This document shows, in pieces, positions 62,486-64,000 of a stretch of 64,000 nt of DNA. The notes under the pieces were generated by a model, which saw nothing but the letters and a program-made list of their open reading frames with translations, was not told the DNA's origin and ran no database searches. The position numbers and the translations under genes are program-made. The stretch's first letter is position 1. The number at the start of each line of letters is the position of its first letter. Location: NCBI RefSeq assembly GCF_003700275.1, contig NZ_RBRE01000091.1, positions 121,294 through 185,293 of the forward strand, given 5' to 3'. Source of the DNA: Pseudomonas cichorii (GTDB lineage Bacteria > Pseudomonadota > Gammaproteobacteria > Pseudomonadales > Pseudomonadaceae).

Positions 62486-63220
62486 CTACTCGCTATACAG
62501 CGCCTGGGTTCGACGCAGGCGCATGCGGCTGCCGTTCAGGTGCAGGTACATGGCGGCTCTGGCTGCATCCACATTGCCTTCGGCAATCGCGTTATAGATC
62601 TGCCGGTGCTCGGCGTTGATCCCGGCCAGATAGGCGCTGCGATCACTCTGGCCGGTGTAGGCCGAGTTCATCCGGGTGCGCGGAATCAGCTTGGTGCCCA
62701 GATGCTTCATGATATCGATCAGATAGGCATTGCCCGACGCCTTGGCGATCTTCAGGTGAAACTGGAAGTCGGCATTGATCGTGGTCCCGGACTTTTCCGG
62801 CCCTTCAAGCAGCGCATCGAATGCCCGCTTGAGTTCCAGCAAGGCCTCGGGGCTGCGGCGCCGGGCGGCCAGCCCTGCTGCCTCGACCTCCAGGCTGATG
62901 CGAAACTCCAGCAGGTTAAGCACATCGGACACCGTCGCGATGGTCGCAGGCCCTACCGAAAAGCCTTCAGGCGGTGGCATATCGAGCACAAACGTGCCAA
63001 CCCCGTGCCGCGTCTCGACCAACCCTGCCGCCTGCATCCGCGAGAGCGCATCGCGAACCACCGTGCGACTGACCCCTTCGGCTTCCATGATATGGATCTC
63101 GGAAGGCAGCTTTTCGCCACGCTGAAGCACGCCATCGCGCATGCGCTGGGCAAAACGGTCGACCAGGGTTTCAGCCAGGCGGCGATGGTTTTTCTGCGAG
63201 GAAAGGGCGTTGTCCGACAT
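62486..63220 (-). CDS. GntR-family regulator, FadR subfamily
   Basis: A 244-residue GntR protein. The winged helix-turn-helix is at about residues 15-75 (ETLVDRFAQRMRDGVLQRGE with EAEGVSRTVVRDALSRMQ) and the FCD effector domain follows, including the metal-ligand region LRMNSAYTG-like RTRMNSAYTG and GINAEHRQIYNAIAEGN. The internal ATG with GAGG before it was chosen over one 84 bases upstream that lies in the divergent gene's region. It probably represses the dehydratase/importer locus in response to a sugar acid. Confidence 0.88.
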   Translation of the reverse strand: MSDNALSSQKNHRRLAETLVDRFAQRMRDGVLQRGEKLPSEIHIMEAEGVSRTVVRDALSRMQAAGLVETRHGVGTFVLDMPPPEGFSVGPATIATVSDVLNLLEFRISLEVEAAGLAARRRSPEALLELKRAFDALLEGPEKSGTTINADFQFHLKIAKASGNAYLIDIMKHLGTKLIPRTRMNSAYTGQSDRSAYLAGINAEHRQIYNAIAEGNVDAARAAMYLHLNGSRMRLRRTQALYSE

Positions 63221-63309
63221 TGCAGCCTCAGTTCGATCGAATGCAGCAGTATAGGCCGCGATAGCGCCACAAAACACATCATTACTACGGTTATACTCAG
63301 CCACCCGAC

Positions 63310-64000
63310 ATGGACCCGATCAGCCCGCCTATGGAACACCCTTCCTCCCCTTCAGGCCGCCGCTCCAGCCTGACCCAGCAATTGGTCGCCGAGTTCTCGC
63401 GCAAGATTCGCGAGGGCGAGATCAAGAGTGGCGAAAAGCTGCCGACCGAGCAGGTCATCATCCGGGAAACGGGTGTCAGCCGCACGGTGGTTCGCGAGGC
63501 GATGTCGCGCCTGCAGGCCGAAGGACTGGTGGAAACCCGCCATGGCATCGGGACCTTCGTGGTCGACGCTTCGCGTCCGCGGGATTTCCAGATTCCACAA
63601 ATCGCGGCCGGAAATCCCCCTGACGCGGCGGCAATCATAGAGCTGCGCCTGAGCCTGGAACCGGAGTCCGCCGCGCTGGCCGCCCAGCGCCGCACCCCGC
63701 AACAGCTGGATACCATCCGCCAGGCACTCGATGAGCTGCATCGTTGCGCCGAGGCCGGCATCGATACGTTCCAGGCCGACTTCGAGTTTCATCGCGCCAT
63801 CGTGCAGTGCACCGCCAACAGTTTCTTTACCGATGTCATGAATCAACTGGGCCACAGCATCCTGCCCCGCGCACAGGTCGGCTTCGGCAATGTCCCGGCG
63901 CTTGAGCTCCTGGATGACCCGGATATTCAGCAGCGTGAGCAGGAACAGCTCTATTCGGCCATTGCCCACCAGGATCGCGATGCCGCCCGGGCGGCAATGC
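63310..64000 (+). CDS. GntR-family regulator, FadR subfamily (partial)
   Basis: The visible 230 residues show a GntR winged helix (LVAEFSRKIREGEIKSGEKL, TGVSRTVVREAMSRLQAEGL) and most of an FCD domain (FQADFEFHRAIVQC, then AIAHQDRDAARAAM at the edge). The gene runs off the right end. A second in-frame ATG 21 bases in is an alternative start. It is divergent from the first GntR gene across 89 bases; the two are paralogous in the DNA-binding region. Confidence 0.88.
   Translation, partial: MDPISPPMEHPSSPSGRRSSLTQQLVAEFSRKIREGEIKSGEKLPTEQVIIRETGVSRTVVREAMSRLQAEGLVETRHGIGTFVVDASRPRDFQIPQIAAGNPPDAAAIIELRLSLEPESAALAAQRRTPQQLDTIRQALDELHRCAEAGIDTFQADFEFHRAIVQCTANSFFTDVMNQLGHSILPRAQVGFGNVPALELLDDPDIQQREQEQLYSAIAHQDRDAARAAM

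Overview
The window is chromosomal DNA from a gamma-proteobacterium, most likely a plant-associated Pseudomonas of the P. syringae/fluorescens type. The evidence is the codon use, the Pseudomonas-type Mqo with its Ala/Pro-rich tail, a MexK-like RND pump, the scattered GTTCGCGAATGAATTCGC extragenic repeat, and a gene set suited to plants and soil (beta-propeller phytase, KdgM-type oligogalacturonate porin, Sad/PtrR pair, many LysR and GntR regulators). No ribosomal RNA, complete insertion sequence, prophage or CRISPR array is seen. Species assignment is inference.

Layout. 1-4.8 kb: split transketolase (N and C halves as separate genes), ACS-family MFS transporter, SDR oxidoreductase and a divergent GcvA-like LysR regulator, a small carbon-source locus. 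4.8-9.5 kb: VOC protein, alpha/beta hydrolase, small membrane protein, PtrR-like LysR divergent from a Sad-type succinate-semialdehyde dehydrogenase, flavin reductase. 9.6-15.9 kb: TetR regulator, MexJ-like lipoprotein adaptor, MexK-like RND pump and a FabF-type ketosynthase on one strand, with two 24-bp TetR-type operators. 15.9-16.1 kb: a 157-bp MITE-like element followed by a REP repeat. 16.2-22.1 kb: MocA-like nucleotidyltransferase and a double carboxymuconolactone-decarboxylase-fold protein, convergent with a periplasmic PaoABC-like molybdenum aldehyde oxidoreductase and a secreted cupin. 22.4-33 kb: DMT exporter/Lrp pair, Mqo, VOC/LysR pair, two small secreted unknowns, a divergent Nramp-like transporter, tRNA-Asn, and a GapN-like dehydrogenase.

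33-54.7 kb is the most interesting part. A Fur-boxed FecI/FecR pair is followed by a strikingly AT-rich gene for an Hsp70-like ATPase whose phosphate-1 motif lies late in the chain instead of at the N terminus. Next comes an apparent phytate operon (TonB-dependent receptor, dual-propeller phytase, its own ExbB-ExbD-TonB) with a Pho box. Divergent from it are a membrane GGDEF-like protein with a degenerate active site and its own Pho box, then an AraC regulator. Last is a receptor-protease-ABC operon (TonB receptor with an STN signalling domain, M16 lipoprotein protease, YddA/SbmA-type ABC transporter). That gene set matches the Fus ferredoxin-import and YddA-YddB-PqqL systems. Its promoter resembles the FecI-type fecA promoter, which suggests that the distant FecIR pair controls it.

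54.9-64 kb: an enolase-superfamily sugar-acid dehydratase, a complete peptide/oligosaccharide-type ABC importer (binding protein, two permeases, two ATPases), a KdgM-type porin and two divergent FadR-type GntR regulators, the second cut by the window end. Three related 14-mers upstream of the dehydratase are candidate operators. Together they look like an uptake and catabolic unit for a plant-derived acidic sugar or oligomer; the substrate is not known.
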